Made by a program: the position numbers and the translations under genes. A DNA stretch of 36,835 nucleotides, from the NCBI GenBank assembly GCA_040005555.1, contig JBDTYT010000007.1, forward strand, positions 1 through 36,835. The letters are read 5' to 3'. Positions 1 through 8,195 of the stretch are shown piece by piece (positions within the stretch are counted from its first letter, which is position 1; every line of letters begins with the position of its first letter). This DNA is from JBDTYT01 sp040005555. GTDB lineage: Bacteria; Actinomycetota; UBA4738; HRBIN12. The notes beneath the pieces are model-generated. The model searched no databases and was not told where the DNA came from. It worked only from the letters and a program-made list of their open reading frames with translations.

Positions 1-72
1 ACGAAGGAGGGCAGGCGCCGCGCCGAGGTCGTCCTCGACGGACAGGTGAGCCGGATCCGAGGCGGGCATCAT
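1..72 (-). CDS. Possible start of an unidentified protein, cut by the left edge
   Basis: A minus-strand frame opens with two consecutive ATG codons (72-70 and 69-67) and stays open to the window edge, giving about 24 residues that begin MMPASDPAHLSVEDD. The composition (GC-rich third positions, relaxed second positions) looks coding, but the stretch is too short to assign a family. It would lie downstream of the BadF-type kinase, on the same strand, after a gap of about 117 bases. No clear Shine-Dalgarno sequence or -10 box precedes it. The plus strand offers a rival reading: a frame open from base 1 to a TGA at 169-171, which would be the tail of a convergent gene. The two cannot be separated without sequence to the left. 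Confidence 0.35.
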   Translation of the reverse strand, partial: MMPASDPAHLSVEDDLGAAPALLR

Positions 73-189
73 CCCGCGGTGGCTTCGCCGGCGGCACGGA
101 TGGCCGCGATATGGGGTCTCGCTGGGGAGCGGGGCACGCTCGAGCCGGCGCTCGACCCTCGATTCGCCTGAGTTCGACGACCTTTCCGA

Positions 190-1176
190 TCACGAAAGGT
201 CGAGGTGGAAGCGCTCGATCGCATCCTCGGCCAGCCGCTCGTGCAAGGCAGCATCGACGTCGAGGCCCGCGGCCTCCATCGCGAGCAGCACGGCGCCGAC
301 CACCGGCGCGGTGCGCAGCCGCACGAAGGTGGCCTGCGGAGCCTCCGGGCGAACGACCGCCTCGAGCGCGACGCGGACGTCCTGGCTAGCGCCCCGGAGC
401 ATGCCGCCCGAGAGCACGATCTCGAACTCCTCGTCCTGCATCTCGAGCCGGCGGACAACGGCCACCGCGGACCGTCCGAGAGAGTTTCCCGCCCGCTCCA
501 AGATCTGCCGAGCAACTTCGTCGCCATCCCCAGCCACCTGGGCGACGAGGGGACCGAACCGCGAGGAATCCAACCGTCCGCGGCTCAACTCCTCGAGCAC
601 CCGCAAGACCGAGTCCAGACCGGTGTGGGCGCAGAGCGCATCGCTGAGCGCCGTGGGCGGCCCCTTGCCGGTCGCCGCCTCCGCGACGGCTCGGACCCCT
701 TCGTCCGAAACGTCGGTGGCACTCCCGAAGTCTCCAAACGCCGCACCGAGACCGAGGGTTCGGAACGTATCGCCGGCACGGTTGCGTCCGCCCGCGATCG
801 CGCCGGTACCGGCGATCACCACGACGCCCCATGGATGGCTCGATCCGGCGCGGAGCGCGACGAACGAGTCGTTCACCACGTCGCTCGGTCCGCCGAACGC
901 GAACGAATCGGGCAGGCTGTGCATCCGGCGGTGGTCGTCTTCCCAGTCCATCCCGGCAAGCCCGAAGACGCACCCCACGACCTCGGCCGGCCGGATGCCC
1001 GCCTGCTGGATCGCCTCGAACACGGCGGCTCGCAGCGTCTCCCCGGCTCCGACGATCCCGACGTCTTCCCAGTTGGAAGGCCCGCCGGTTCCCGAACCAA
1101 CCACGTGCCCCGTCAGGTCGGCGACGAGCACGTGCGTCTTTGTCCCGCCGCCGTCGACCCCGACCACTACCGGCAC
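190..1176 (-). CDS. BadF/BadG-type ATPase, N-acetylglucosamine kinase-like sugar kinase
   Basis: This 328-residue protein belongs to the ASKHA fold (BadF/BadG/BcrA/BcrD ATPase family), which includes N-acetylglucosamine kinases. The phosphate-1 loop DGGGTK is at residues 8-13, followed by an adenosine-site GTGAIAGG and a Gly-rich AFGDFGS segment. I place the start at a GTG at 1176, because GGAGG lies 7 bases upstream and the residues immediately after it are the canonical beta strand leading to DGGGTK. Longer frames would overlap the upstream oxidoreductase by 100 bases. The start is 1 base from the end of the oxidoreductase gene, so the two are co-translated. In this operon it most likely phosphorylates an imported amino sugar or its hydrolysis product in the cytoplasm. 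The substrate is inferred, not shown. Confidence 0.85.
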   Translation of the reverse strand: MPVVVGVDGGGTKTHVLVADLTGHVVGSGTGGPSNWEDVGIVGAGETLRAAVFEAIQQAGIRPAEVVGCVFGLAGMDWEDDHRRMHSLPDSFAFGGPSDVVNDSFVALRAGSSHPWGVVVIAGTGAIAGGRNRAGDTFRTLGLGAAFGDFGSATDVSDEGVRAVAEAATGKGPPTALSDALCAHTGLDSVLRVLEELSRGRLDSSRFGPLVAQVAGDGDEVARQILERAGNSLGRSAVAVVRRLEMQDEEFEIVLSGGMLRGASQDVRVALEAVVRPEAPQATFVRLRTAPVVGAVLLAMEAAGLDVDAALHERLAEDAIERFHLDLS

Positions 1177-1177
1177 A

Positions 1178-2137
1178 TCACGCCTCCTCAGAGGAACGGT
1201 ACGCCCGTTCGACCACCTCCATGACGATGCGTCCGTCCTCGCCGCTCGGGCGAGGTTGGCGGCGTCCGTCGATGGCATCGAGGAACGCTCGCACTTGCGC
1301 CGAGTACATCGGCTGGTCGGCCAGGTCGTCGTTCGAGTCGTCCGATCTATCCGCCTCGGGGAGGGGCCAGATCCGCCCGAACCCCTTCGTGCCGTAGACC
1401 TCCGTATCCGCCTCTCGACCTCCGACGTGCGGTTGCCACCATCCCGACTCCACGACCGAGTTCGTACCGTTCGACCACGTGATCAGCAGGATGCCGTCGT
1501 CGTCGACCGAGTATCGACCGGCGGCGTAGCGGGAACCGACCACCGCGCACACGCGGTCGGGGGAGGGGTCGCCGAGCACGAACCGCGCGGTGTCGATCGC
1601 ATGGACCCCCATGTCAACGAGCGCACCTCCTCCTGCAAGCGCTCCGTCGACGAACCATCCCTGCGGACCCCAGTTCGCGTGAGCTCCGTATCCGCGGGTC
1701 TTCACGACCTCGCCGAACTCCCCTGCAACCACCCGGTCCCGGAACGCGACGACGTCTTCGTGGAAGCGCCAGCAATGCGCGACCATCAGCCAAGCGCCGG
1801 AGTCTCGAGCCGCGTCGATCATCGCATCGCACTCGGCCAGGGTCGGCGCCATCGGCTTCTCGACCAACACGTGCTTGCCGCCCCGCAGCAGCGCGATCGA
1901 CTGCGGGGCGTGGAGAGCGTTGGGGGTCGCAACGATCGCCGCGTCGACATCCGGGTCGGCCGCCACCGCCTCCCAGTCCGTGGTCACCCGCTCGATGCCG
2001 TAGCGTTCGGCGAAGGCGCGGCCGGTTTCCTCTCGGTGGTTGGCGACCGCGACCAGCTCACCGAGCCGATGCGCGAGCACTCCCCGCGCGTGGAAGTTTT
2101 GGATCCAGCCGCATCCGAACAGCGCCACCCTCGTCAT
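1178..2137 (-). CDS. Gfo/Idh/MocA family NAD(P)-dependent oxidoreductase
   Basis: A 319-residue oxidoreductase. The N-terminal Rossmann fold has the dinucleotide loop GCGWIQ at residues 8-13. The family hallmark EKP, which carries the catalytic Lys, is at 93-95 (context VLVEKPMA), and a C-terminal alpha/beta GFO-type domain follows. The start is the ATG at 2137, preceded by a strong GGAGGAGG; an upstream start would add an Arg-rich tail without support. It sits between the MalG-type permease (gap 82 bases) and the sugar kinase, so it probably oxidises, reduces or epimerises a sugar taken up by the importer. Family members act on inositols, glucosides, N-acetyl sugars and their derivatives. 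The exact substrate cannot be read from sequence. Confidence 0.88.
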   Translation of the reverse strand: MTRVALFGCGWIQNFHARGVLAHRLGELVAVANHREETGRAFAERYGIERVTTDWEAVAADPDVDAAIVATPNALHAPQSIALLRGGKHVLVEKPMAPTLAECDAMIDAARDSGAWLMVAHCWRFHEDVVAFRDRVVAGEFGEVVKTRGYGAHANWGPQGWFVDGALAGGGALVDMGVHAIDTARFVLGDPSPDRVCAVVGSRYAAGRYSVDDDGILLITWSNGTNSVVESGWWQPHVGGREADTEVYGTKGFGRIWPLPEADRSDDSNDDLADQPMYSAQVRAFLDAIDGRRQPRPSGEDGRIVMEVVERAYRSSEEA

Positions 2138-2219
2138 CGTCCTCCTCCCTCTCACGTCCGATGGTCGAGTGCAGCGGCCGACGAGCCGCACAGACCCTCC
2201 GATGCGTGAGGGACGGGCG

Positions 2220-3146
2220 TTACCCCTTCACGCCGGTGAGCGTGACTCCTTCGATGAACACCCGTTGGGCCAGGAAGAACAAGACGATGACCGGCAACAT
2301 GAACAGTAACGACGTGGTCATCGTGAGGTTCCATTGCACGTGGTGGAGCGTCTTGAAGTTCGAGAGCCCAACGGAGAGCGTCCACAGGCGTTGATCCTCC
2401 TGCAGGTATAGCAGCGGCCCGAAGAAGTCGTTCCAGTTATAGAGGAAGTTGAACAGCGCGACGGCGGCGATAGCCGGCTTCGCGAGCGGGACGATCACCT
2501 TCCTCATGATCTGAAACTCCGAGCCGCCGTCCACGCGAGCGGCATCGGTCAATTCCTCCGGGATCGTGAGGAAGAACTGACGGAGCAAGAAGATCGAGAA
2601 CGCATCGCCGAAGAAGCTCGGAACGATGAGCGGCTTGAACGATGGGATCCAGTGGAAGCGCACGAAGATGATGTAGAGGGGGATCACGGTGACCTGGAAC
2701 GGCAGCATGAGGGTCGACAGGACGACGAGGAACGACACCTGCCGGCCCTTCCAGCGCATCCGCGACAGCGCGTACGCCACGGGGACGCACGAAACGATGA
2801 CCCCCACGGTCGAAAGGGTCGCGATCGTCGCGGTGTTCCATGTGTAGCGCAGCAGGGGGATGTCCCGGAACACCGACGTGAAGTTCGACCACTGGAAGGG
2901 TCGTGGCCAGATCTGCGGAGTGAGGGTTTGACGGTCGGTCATGACGGCCGTGAGGAAGACGAACACCATGGGCAGCAGGAACATCGCCGACATCGCGATC
3001 AGCATCGCGTGGTCGGCCACGGCCTGGAGGAAGCGGCGCCGGCCGATCTCGGGGGGGACGGGGCGCCGCACGATAGCGGTCGCGGGTTTCACGTTCCCGC
3101 CCTTGGCCTGAGGGGCGGGCCGCGCGATGGGTGAGGTTGTGCTCAA
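2220..3146 (-). CDS. Carbohydrate ABC transporter permease, MalG type
   Basis: A 308-residue inner-membrane permease with about six membrane segments after a roughly 35-residue cytoplasmic tail. The EAA loop that contacts the ATPase is present (EELTDAARVDGG, about residue 200), and the protein ends in the MalG-type VTLTGVKG. The start is TTG at 3146, whose bases overlap the TGA of the upstream permease by four (TTGA), with GGGAGGTGG about 12 bases before it; an internal GTG 18 codons in is the alternative. It forms the channel with the neighbouring MalF-type subunit, and the ATPase is probably the UgpC-type protein encoded at 13.5 kb, since no ATPase gene lies in this operon. Confidence 0.9.
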   Translation of the reverse strand: MSTTSPIARPAPQAKGGNVKPATAIVRRPVPPEIGRRRFLQAVADHAMLIAMSAMFLLPMVFVFLTAVMTDRQTLTPQIWPRPFQWSNFTSVFRDIPLLRYTWNTATIATLSTVGVIVSCVPVAYALSRMRWKGRQVSFLVVLSTLMLPFQVTVIPLYIIFVRFHWIPSFKPLIVPSFFGDAFSIFLLRQFFLTIPEELTDAARVDGGSEFQIMRKVIVPLAKPAIAAVALFNFLYNWNDFFGPLLYLQEDQRLWTLSVGLSNFKTLHHVQWNLTMTTSLLFMLPVIVLFFLAQRVFIEGVTLTGVKG

Positions 3147-4240
3147 CGGAACCCGCCACCTCCCGCGTAGTGCACCCAGCGCTTGGATGTCTTGATGATG
3201 ACCACGGTGCAGACCATCGTGACGGCGAACAACATCCAGGCCAGGGCCGACGCGTATCCCATCTGGAAGTTCACGAACGCCGAGCCATACAAGCGAACCG
3301 AGTAGAACAGCAACGAGTTCTGGGGGAAACCGAGGTTCGTGGCGACATCATTCGTGGTCCCTCCCGACGCAGTGAGGCTCGCGATGTAGGCTCCGGTGAA
3401 GAACTGGAAGCCCTCGATCACGCCGATGACGAGCGAGAAGAAGATCACCGGTGAGATCGAGGGCAGCGTGACGAGCCGGAACTTCTGCCACCCGTTCGCT
3501 CCCTCGATATCCGCCGCCTCGTACAACTGCCGCGGCACGTCCAGGAGCCCGGCGAGGAAGATGATCATCGTCTCCCCGACGCCCCAGAGCCCGAGGATCA
3601 AGATGGAGGGCTTCGACCACGCCGGGGAGTAGAACCACAGAGGTGGGTTGTGCAGGCCGAGGTGGCCGAGCAGCTGGTTCACGGGGCCGGTCGATGGGTT
3701 GAACACGAAGACGAACGCGAGGGCGGCTGCCACCGGCGGCGCCAGCGAGGGCAAGAAGAAGATCGTCCGGTAGGTCTTCACGCCCCGCCTCGGCTTCGTG
3801 AGCAGCCACGCTGTGAAGATCGCGAACACGATCCTGATGGGCACCCCGTACACGATGATCCACAACGTGTTGCGCACCGACAGCCAGAAGTACGGGTCCT
3901 TCGTGAACATGAACTTGTAGTTCTCGAGCCCGATCGGCACGGGCACGCTGAGCAGGTCGTACCGGGTGAAGGAGAAGTAGAGGCTCGAGGCCATCGGATA
4001 CAGCACGAACACGAGGAAGCCGATCAGCCACGGCGACATGAAGAGCAGGATGGTCAGCGATCGCCGCAACGACCATCGCTGTTTCCGGCGGGGTCGGATC
4101 GCCCCCGCCTTTGCCCCCGCAACCTCGGCCGTTACGGCGATGCCCGCTCCTAGGGTCCGGCCTGCGCGATCGCGTTGTCGACGTCTTGTGCGGCCTGTTG
4201 CAGGCCCGCCTGCAGATCGGTGGCGGAGCCCGACTCCCAC
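3143..4240 (-). CDS. Carbohydrate ABC transporter permease, MalF type
   Basis: A permease with six predicted membrane helices (first one around ILLFMSPWLIGFLVFVLYP) and an EAA loop (EAADIEGANGWQKF). It pairs with the MalG-type subunit, whose gene it overlaps by four bases. The start is uncertain. The coordinates given use the GTG at 4240, which overlaps the binding-protein gene by about 90 bases, lacks a Shine-Dalgarno and yields an Arg-rich tail. The first in-frame ATG (4039) would cut into the first helix. The best-placed ribosome site, AGGAG spanning the upstream stop codon, lies 5 bases before an ATC codon at 4141-4139, which would give a 332-residue protein of normal family length. Function is secure; the N-terminus is not. 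Confidence 0.88.
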   Translation of the reverse strand: MGVGLRHRSAGGPATGRTRRRQRDRAGRTLGAGIAVTAEVAGAKAGAIRPRRKQRWSLRRSLTILLFMSPWLIGFLVFVLYPMASSLYFSFTRYDLLSVPVPIGLENYKFMFTKDPYFWLSVRNTLWIIVYGVPIRIVFAIFTAWLLTKPRRGVKTYRTIFFLPSLAPPVAAALAFVFVFNPSTGPVNQLLGHLGLHNPPLWFYSPAWSKPSILILGLWGVGETMIIFLAGLLDVPRQLYEAADIEGANGWQKFRLVTLPSISPVIFFSLVIGVIEGFQFFTGAYIASLTASGGTTNDVATNLGFPQNSLLFYSVRLYGSAFVNFQMGYASALAWMLFAVTMVCTVVIIKTSKRWVHYAGGGGFR

Positions 4241-5487
4241 TTGTCCGCGAAGTCCGACAAGATGTTCTGGTCCTGGATACCGATCGCCGTAGGCGGTTTG
4301 TAGATGGATTCAGGGTCCCGGAAGATGTCCAGAAACACCTTGAACTGGTCCGAGACAGCCAGGTCCGGCGACTGCAAGGCGTCGAACGTCGTCGGCACGT
4401 TGTTCAGGGTATTCGCGCAATAAACGAGCGTCGACGTGTCCGTCGTCATGTACTTGATGAGCAACCACGCCTCGGCCTCGTGCGGTGACCCTCGTGGGAT
4501 GCCGATCACCGAGCCGCCCGAGAGCCCCGAGCCGTACAGGTCCGGGTGGTCGTCGGCCACCGGGTAAGGGGCGGTGCCATAGTTCAGGTTCGGCGCCTCG
4601 TCGGCGATGTACGCGTTCCGCCACTCGCCGTCGATCATCATGGCCGTCCGGCCGATCTGAAAGTCCTCGGCGGAGCCGAACTCGTCCGAGGAGCCGGCCA
4701 CGAACTTCGCCAGGTTGTCGGCGCCGTAGAAGTCCACCATGTCTTTCTGCCACTGGAAGCCCGCCGCCCACGCTGGATCGGTCGCGAACGTCGACTTGCC
4801 TTGCGCGTCATACCAGGTGGCGCCGAACTCGTGCCCCATCGTCAGCACGTTGAACGCGCAGCAGTAGTAGCCCGCCATCCACGGGACGAACCCCGCGACC
4901 TTGATGCTGCCGTCCGGGTTGAACTCCGTGAGCTTCTTCGCGTCATCGGCCAGCTCCGACATCGTCTTGGGAGGCTCCGTGATCCCCTTGGCCGCGAACA
5001 TGTCCTTGTTGTAGTAGAAGCCGAAGGTGTCGGTCATGAACGGCAATGAGCACTGGTTGCCCTCGAAGGAGGTGTACGCCAGTGCCTGCGGAGGGAAGGC
5101 GCTGAGGTCGATCCCGTCGGGCCCATCGATGTACGACTGCAACGGGATCCAGGCTCCCGACGAGCAGAACTTGCCGATGTTGTCGACACCGAACGACAAG
5201 ATGACGTCCGGCGGGGTCCCGGAGTTGATGGCGGCGAGCGCCTTCGGGTCGCCGATCCCCGGCACGCTCTTCACGGTGATCCAGGGGTATTTCGCCTCGA
5301 ACCCCGTGAAGATCTGGTTGAACTCCTTGAACTCCCGACCGGTCCACTGACCCCAGATCTCGATCGTCATGGGCGCGTGCGAGGCGCTCGGGTTGATCGT
5401 CTGTGGAGTCTGGCTGCCGCCACCGCCCGCGGTGCATGCGCCCGCGAGCAGAGCGACGACGGACAGCGTGGCGAAAAGGCGCTTCAT
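4150..5487 (-). CDS. Extracellular sugar-binding lipoprotein of the ABC importer
   Basis: A 445-residue family 1 solute-binding protein. It opens with a lipoprotein signal (MKRLFATLSVVALLAGAC; lipidated Cys18), then a Gly/Ser/Thr linker, then a mature domain starting with IEIWGQWTG and containing the typical FNPDGSIKVAGFVPW and later RTAMMIDGEW segments of carbohydrate binders. The start ATG has AGGGGG 7 bases upstream. It captures an oligosaccharide or glycoside outside the membrane and delivers it to the two permeases encoded directly downstream. An 80-base gap with a small stem-loop separates it from the ROK regulator upstream, so the gene may be read from the ROK promoter. Confidence 0.92.
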   Translation of the reverse strand: MKRLFATLSVVALLAGACTAGGGGSQTPQTINPSASHAPMTIEIWGQWTGREFKEFNQIFTGFEAKYPWITVKSVPGIGDPKALAAINSGTPPDVILSFGVDNIGKFCSSGAWIPLQSYIDGPDGIDLSAFPPQALAYTSFEGNQCSLPFMTDTFGFYYNKDMFAAKGITEPPKTMSELADDAKKLTEFNPDGSIKVAGFVPWMAGYYCCAFNVLTMGHEFGATWYDAQGKSTFATDPAWAAGFQWQKDMVDFYGADNLAKFVAGSSDEFGSAEDFQIGRTAMMIDGEWRNAYIADEAPNLNYGTAPYPVADDHPDLYGSGLSGGSVIGIPRGSPHEAEAWLLIKYMTTDTSTLVYCANTLNNVPTTFDALQSPDLAVSDQFKVFLDIFRDPESIYKPPTAIGIQDQNILSDFADKWESGSATDLQAGLQQAAQDVDNAIAQAGP

Positions 5488-5526
5488 CGTGCTACCCCCT
5501 CTTCCTCCATTGGCTTCCTACCACAA

Positions 5527-5543
5527 CCCCTCGCACTGAGGGG
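5527..5543 (-). repeat. Stem-loop between regulator and binding-protein genes
   Basis: The bases CCCCTC (5527-5532) and GAGGGG (5538-5543) are perfect inverted copies with a 5-base loop. No T-run follows, so it is not a convincing terminator. Its position just before the binding-protein gene fits an mRNA-stabilising or partial-attenuation hairpin of the kind often seen in sugar ABC operons. The stem is only six pairs long. Confidence 0.35.
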
Positions 5544-5567
5544 CCGTGCGACAAACGGTCGCGGAGC

Positions 5568-6719
5568 TCACACCATCGCCCCGCGCGAGAACAGCTGCTC
5601 CTGGGCGGCCTGGAGCGACATCGCCACCGCTCCGTCCACGACGGCCCCATCGCCGAGCGCCGACACCTCGATCCTGGGGTGGAACGGCGAGATCGCTCGA
5701 AGCTCGCGCTCGATCGGGTCAAGCAGGAGGTCGCCGTTGATGCCCGTCGCCCCGCCGAGCACGACGAGCTCCGGGTCGACAACCGGCACGATCGCCGCGA
5801 TCGCCAGCGCGATAGCAGCCGCGAGCGCCTCGACCGTCTCCAGGGCCGGACGTTCGCCACGTCGCGCCGCTGCGAACACCTTCCTCGGCGTGAGCGGCGG
5901 CCTCATCCCGTGCGCCCGGGCCGCGCGCACCACCCCGTCGGCCCCAAGCGCGGACTCGAGGGCCCCCCGGCGACGGTTGGCGGGATCGTGCGGGTTGGCC
6001 GCGGCGAGCGGCAGGTAGCCGACCTCGCCCGCCGCGCCCCGCGAGCCGCGGTAGAGCTCACCGTTCAGGACGAGCCCCATACCTACGCCGGTGTCGATGT
6101 GCACGTACACGAAGTTCGGCACGCCCTTGCCGAGGCCGCGCCACTGTTCCCCCACGGCGGCCAGGTTCACGTCGTTCTCGAACGCGATCTTGGTTCCCAA
6201 CTCGCGCTGGACGGCCTCGAGCAGCCCCCGCTGACCCCACCCGGGGAGGTTGTGCGCGAGTGCGACCTGCCCGCGCGATTCCTCCACAACCCCGGGACTG
6301 CCCACGGTCGCGAAGGTCACTTGCCTCCATTTCAACCCCGCATCGGCGGCGACCCCGTGCGCGATCTCGCCCAGCTGCGTGATCAGCGTCGTGGCGCTCC
6401 TCGCCCGGGCCCGCTCGTCGCGGCGGCCGGCGATCTCGCCGGTCAGGTCGGCGATGGCCGCCCGAACCCAATCTCGTCCGACATCGATCCCAACCACCCA
6501 CCCCGCTCGGGGATTGAGCTCGTAGAGCAGGGCCGTCGGGCCCTTGCCGCCGGAGGAACGGCCGGCCTCGTTGACGAGCCGAGCGCGCTCCAGGGCCTTG
6601 AGCGCGTGAGAGACGGTCGGCTTCGAGAGCCCGCTGTCGCGAGCGATGTGTGCCCGTGAGACCGGACCCATCTGCCGGATGAACTCGAGGACGGTCCGCT
6701 CGTTGATGGCGCGGAGCAA
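5568..6719 (-). CDS. ROK family transcriptional repressor
   Basis: A 383-residue ROK protein. An N-terminal winged helix-turn-helix (about 4-60, with SRAHIARDSGLSKPTVSHAL as the recognition region) is joined to a sugar-kinase-like domain with GIDVGRDWVRAAIADLTG (about 77-94), ENDVN and DTGVGMGLVLNG. The usual ROK zinc signature CxCGxxGCxE and the preceding GEIGH histidine are missing: here the segment reads GEVGYLPLAAANPHDPANRR. This favours a sugar-sensing repressor over an active kinase. No ATG exists at the front; TTG at 6719 is the only usual start codon in frame, with a weak GGAA 8 bases upstream. The gene heads the importer operon, and a palindromic operator lies between its promoter and its start, implying autoregulation. 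Confidence 0.9.
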   Translation of the reverse strand: MLRAINERTVLEFIRQMGPVSRAHIARDSGLSKPTVSHALKALERARLVNEAGRSSGGKGPTALLYELNPRAGWVVGIDVGRDWVRAAIADLTGEIAGRRDERARARSATTLITQLGEIAHGVAADAGLKWRQVTFATVGSPGVVEESRGQVALAHNLPGWGQRGLLEAVQRELGTKIAFENDVNLAAVGEQWRGLGKGVPNFVYVHIDTGVGMGLVLNGELYRGSRGAAGEVGYLPLAAANPHDPANRRRGALESALGADGVVRAARAHGMRPPLTPRKVFAAARRGERPALETVEALAAAIALAIAAIVPVVDPELVVLGGATGINGDLLLDPIERELRAISPFHPRIEVSALGDGAVVDGAVAMSLQAAQEQLFSRGAMV

Positions 6720-6781
6720 CCTCGGGGTTCCGGCGGCAAAGGTCGGCTCGGTACCCGTGACGCGGCCCTCCGGAAGTGTGA

Positions 6782-6794
6782 AGGAAACTTTCCT
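6782..6794. promoter_or_regulatory. Probable ROK operator, copy 1
   Basis: A perfect 13-base palindrome AGGAAACTTTCCT (central base odd) lies about 60 bases upstream of the ROK start, just downstream of the expected transcription start of its promoter. The identical 13 bases recur at 10769-10781 in front of the SIS operon and I saw no other copy in the window. Such A/T-centred palindromes in sugar operons headed by a ROK gene suit a repressor site. Binding by this particular protein is inferred. Confidence 0.72.
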
Positions 6795-6808
6795 AACTAT
6801 TCAGCGCG

Positions 6809-6838
6809 ATGCTACGCCGCCCGCCGGACGGTGGTCAA
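6809..6838 (-). promoter_or_regulatory. Promoter of the ROK/ABC importer operon
   Basis: Reading the minus strand, a -35 like TTGACC (6838-6833) and a -10 like TAGCAT (6814-6809) are separated by 18 bases. The -35 overlaps the stop codon of the upstream GH4 gene. The predicted transcription start (about 6802) lies about 8 bases before the palindrome at 6794-6782, so a bound repressor would block initiation or early elongation. Confidence 0.6.
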
Positions 6839-8142
6839 GACAGCGCTCGTGAGCCGGCGGCGAATTGCGGGACGTGCCGCGCGTGCGCTCCTAGATATGC
6901 GTCCACCAGGCGCTCGGCCACGTCGAGCGAGTGGACGAGCGGGTGCGCGAGCAGAGCACGAACCGCGAGCGCCTGATCCCCCGTGACCGCCGCCTCCGCC
7001 GCTAGCCGCGCGTGCTCGGCGACCTGCGCGACGAGCCCGGCAACGGCCGACGGGAGGGGGCCCTGGGCGATCGCCTGAACGTGACGGCCCTTCACGCGGC
7101 ACGGCGTCTCGACGACGGCATCGTTCGACAGGCCCTCGATCGCGCCACGGTTCGGCACGTTGAGGATGAACCGGGCGTCCGCTCCGGAGACCATGGCGGC
7201 CATGAGGGACACGGCGAAGTCGCCGTGTCCTTCGCTGGCGCGAGCCATGCTCGGGCGTGGGTACTCGGCGTCCGCCTCACGCCGGTAGCTCTCGAGCACG
7301 TCGGGCAAGATCGCGATCACCTCCTCCGCGCGGGTGCGTCCCTTCGCTCGCTGCTCCGCGAGCACCTCGTCGTGGAAGAAGAAGTACTCCATGTACTCGC
7401 TCGGCACGACGCCGAGCACCCGGAACAGGCGCACGATGCGACGTTCCTCCTCGGTCTCGAGCTCGGCGAGCTCGATCCGGCGCAGCATGTGCCACAGGTC
7501 CTCGGTCACGTCCACGGTGCCGACACGCACCGTGCGCGTGAACGTCATGTGGTTCACCCCACACGTGTCGAGCTCCATTTCTCGCGGATCCGCCCGAAGC
7601 AGCCGAGCCAGGAACGCGATCTCGCCGCGGGTCTGATCGCACAGACCGAGGAACGGCACGTCGGCGTACCGGGTGAGCGCCTCCGTCACGATCTGCACCG
7701 GGTTCGTGTAGTTGAGGATCACGGCGTCCGGTGCGGCGGTGGCTCGGACCTCCTTCGCGATGTCCATCAGGATCGGGATCGAGCGCAGCGCCATCGCGAA
7801 CCCGCCCGGGCCCGCCGTCTCCTGACCGACGATCCCGTGTCGGGTGGCGATCGACTCGTCGAGATGTCGAGCCTCGAGCCCCCCGGGTCGGAACGCGGTG
7901 AGCACGAGGTCCGCGCCCTCGATGGCCTCAGCGCGCGAGCTCGCCGCCTCGATCCGAACGTCCGAGGCGCCGCGAGAGCGCATGATGCTCCGCGTGAGCC
8001 GCGTCTGGAGCTCGAGCGCCTCGGCGTCGATGTCGGACAGGACGAGGGTCGGCTCCGGGAACCGGTCGTGCAGCCGCGCGAACGCGTACGCGATCCCGGG
8101 CATGTACGCGGATCCGCCGCCGATCACGCAGACCCTGGTCAC
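6835..8142 (-). CDS. GH4 family NAD- and metal-dependent glycosidase
   Basis: A 435-residue GH4 (alpha-glucosidase / alpha-galacturonidase / 6-phospho-glycosidase family) enzyme. The NAD loop GGGSAYMPG is at 8-16. The family's NYTNP is at 144-148, and the metal ligands are Cys168 (GLCDQ) and His198 (CGVNHM). GH4 enzymes cleave glycosidic bonds by transient oxidation of C3, using NAD+ and Mn2+, in the cytoplasm. The start is GTG at 8142 with GAGGG 4 bases upstream and a -10 box TAGTCT at 8166-8161. It is transcribed divergently from the aminotransferase gene and runs toward the ROK gene (115-base gap). Whether the substrate is phosphorylated cannot be decided here. Confidence 0.9.
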   Translation of the reverse strand: MTRVCVIGGGSAYMPGIAYAFARLHDRFPEPTLVLSDIDAEALELQTRLTRSIMRSRGASDVRIEAASSRAEAIEGADLVLTAFRPGGLEARHLDESIATRHGIVGQETAGPGGFAMALRSIPILMDIAKEVRATAAPDAVILNYTNPVQIVTEALTRYADVPFLGLCDQTRGEIAFLARLLRADPREMELDTCGVNHMTFTRTVRVGTVDVTEDLWHMLRRIELAELETEEERRIVRLFRVLGVVPSEYMEYFFFHDEVLAEQRAKGRTRAEEVIAILPDVLESYRREADAEYPRPSMARASEGHGDFAVSLMAAMVSGADARFILNVPNRGAIEGLSNDAVVETPCRVKGRHVQAIAQGPLPSAVAGLVAQVAEHARLAAEAAVTGDQALAVRALLAHPLVHSLDVAERLVDAYLGAHARHVPQFAAGSRALS

Positions 8143-8160
8143 GCGACCCTCACGTGGCGG

Positions 8161-8170
8161 AGACTAGCAT
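8161..8170. promoter_or_regulatory. Overlapping divergent -10 boxes between GH4 and DegT genes
   Basis: The ten bases AGACTAGCAT hold TAGCAT on the plus strand (8165-8170) and TAGTCT on the minus strand (8166-8161); the two share the central TA. The plus start would fall near 8177, leaving a short leader with AGGAG before the aminotransferase ATG. The minus start would fall near 8154, leaving a short leader with GAGGG before the GH4 GTG. No clear -35 is visible for either. Confidence 0.5.
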
Positions 8171-8195
8171 CGACCGAACGACAGGAGCGATCACG

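Noticed and set aside
1..171. Plus-strand frame ending in TGA at 169-171, as the tail of a convergent gene
   Set aside because: Possible, but its composition is less gene-like than the minus-strand start in the same place. Kept only as an alternative to the partial minus-strand gene.
311..2209. A 632-codon plus-strand open frame over the kinase and oxidoreductase genes
   Set aside because: Ser/Arg/Pro-rich composition without domains, lying opposite two genes with clear motifs and ribosome sites.
5510..5526. A third ROK operator upstream of the binding-protein gene (TTCCTAC half-site)
   Set aside because: Only one half-site resembles the palindrome; there is no matching second half.
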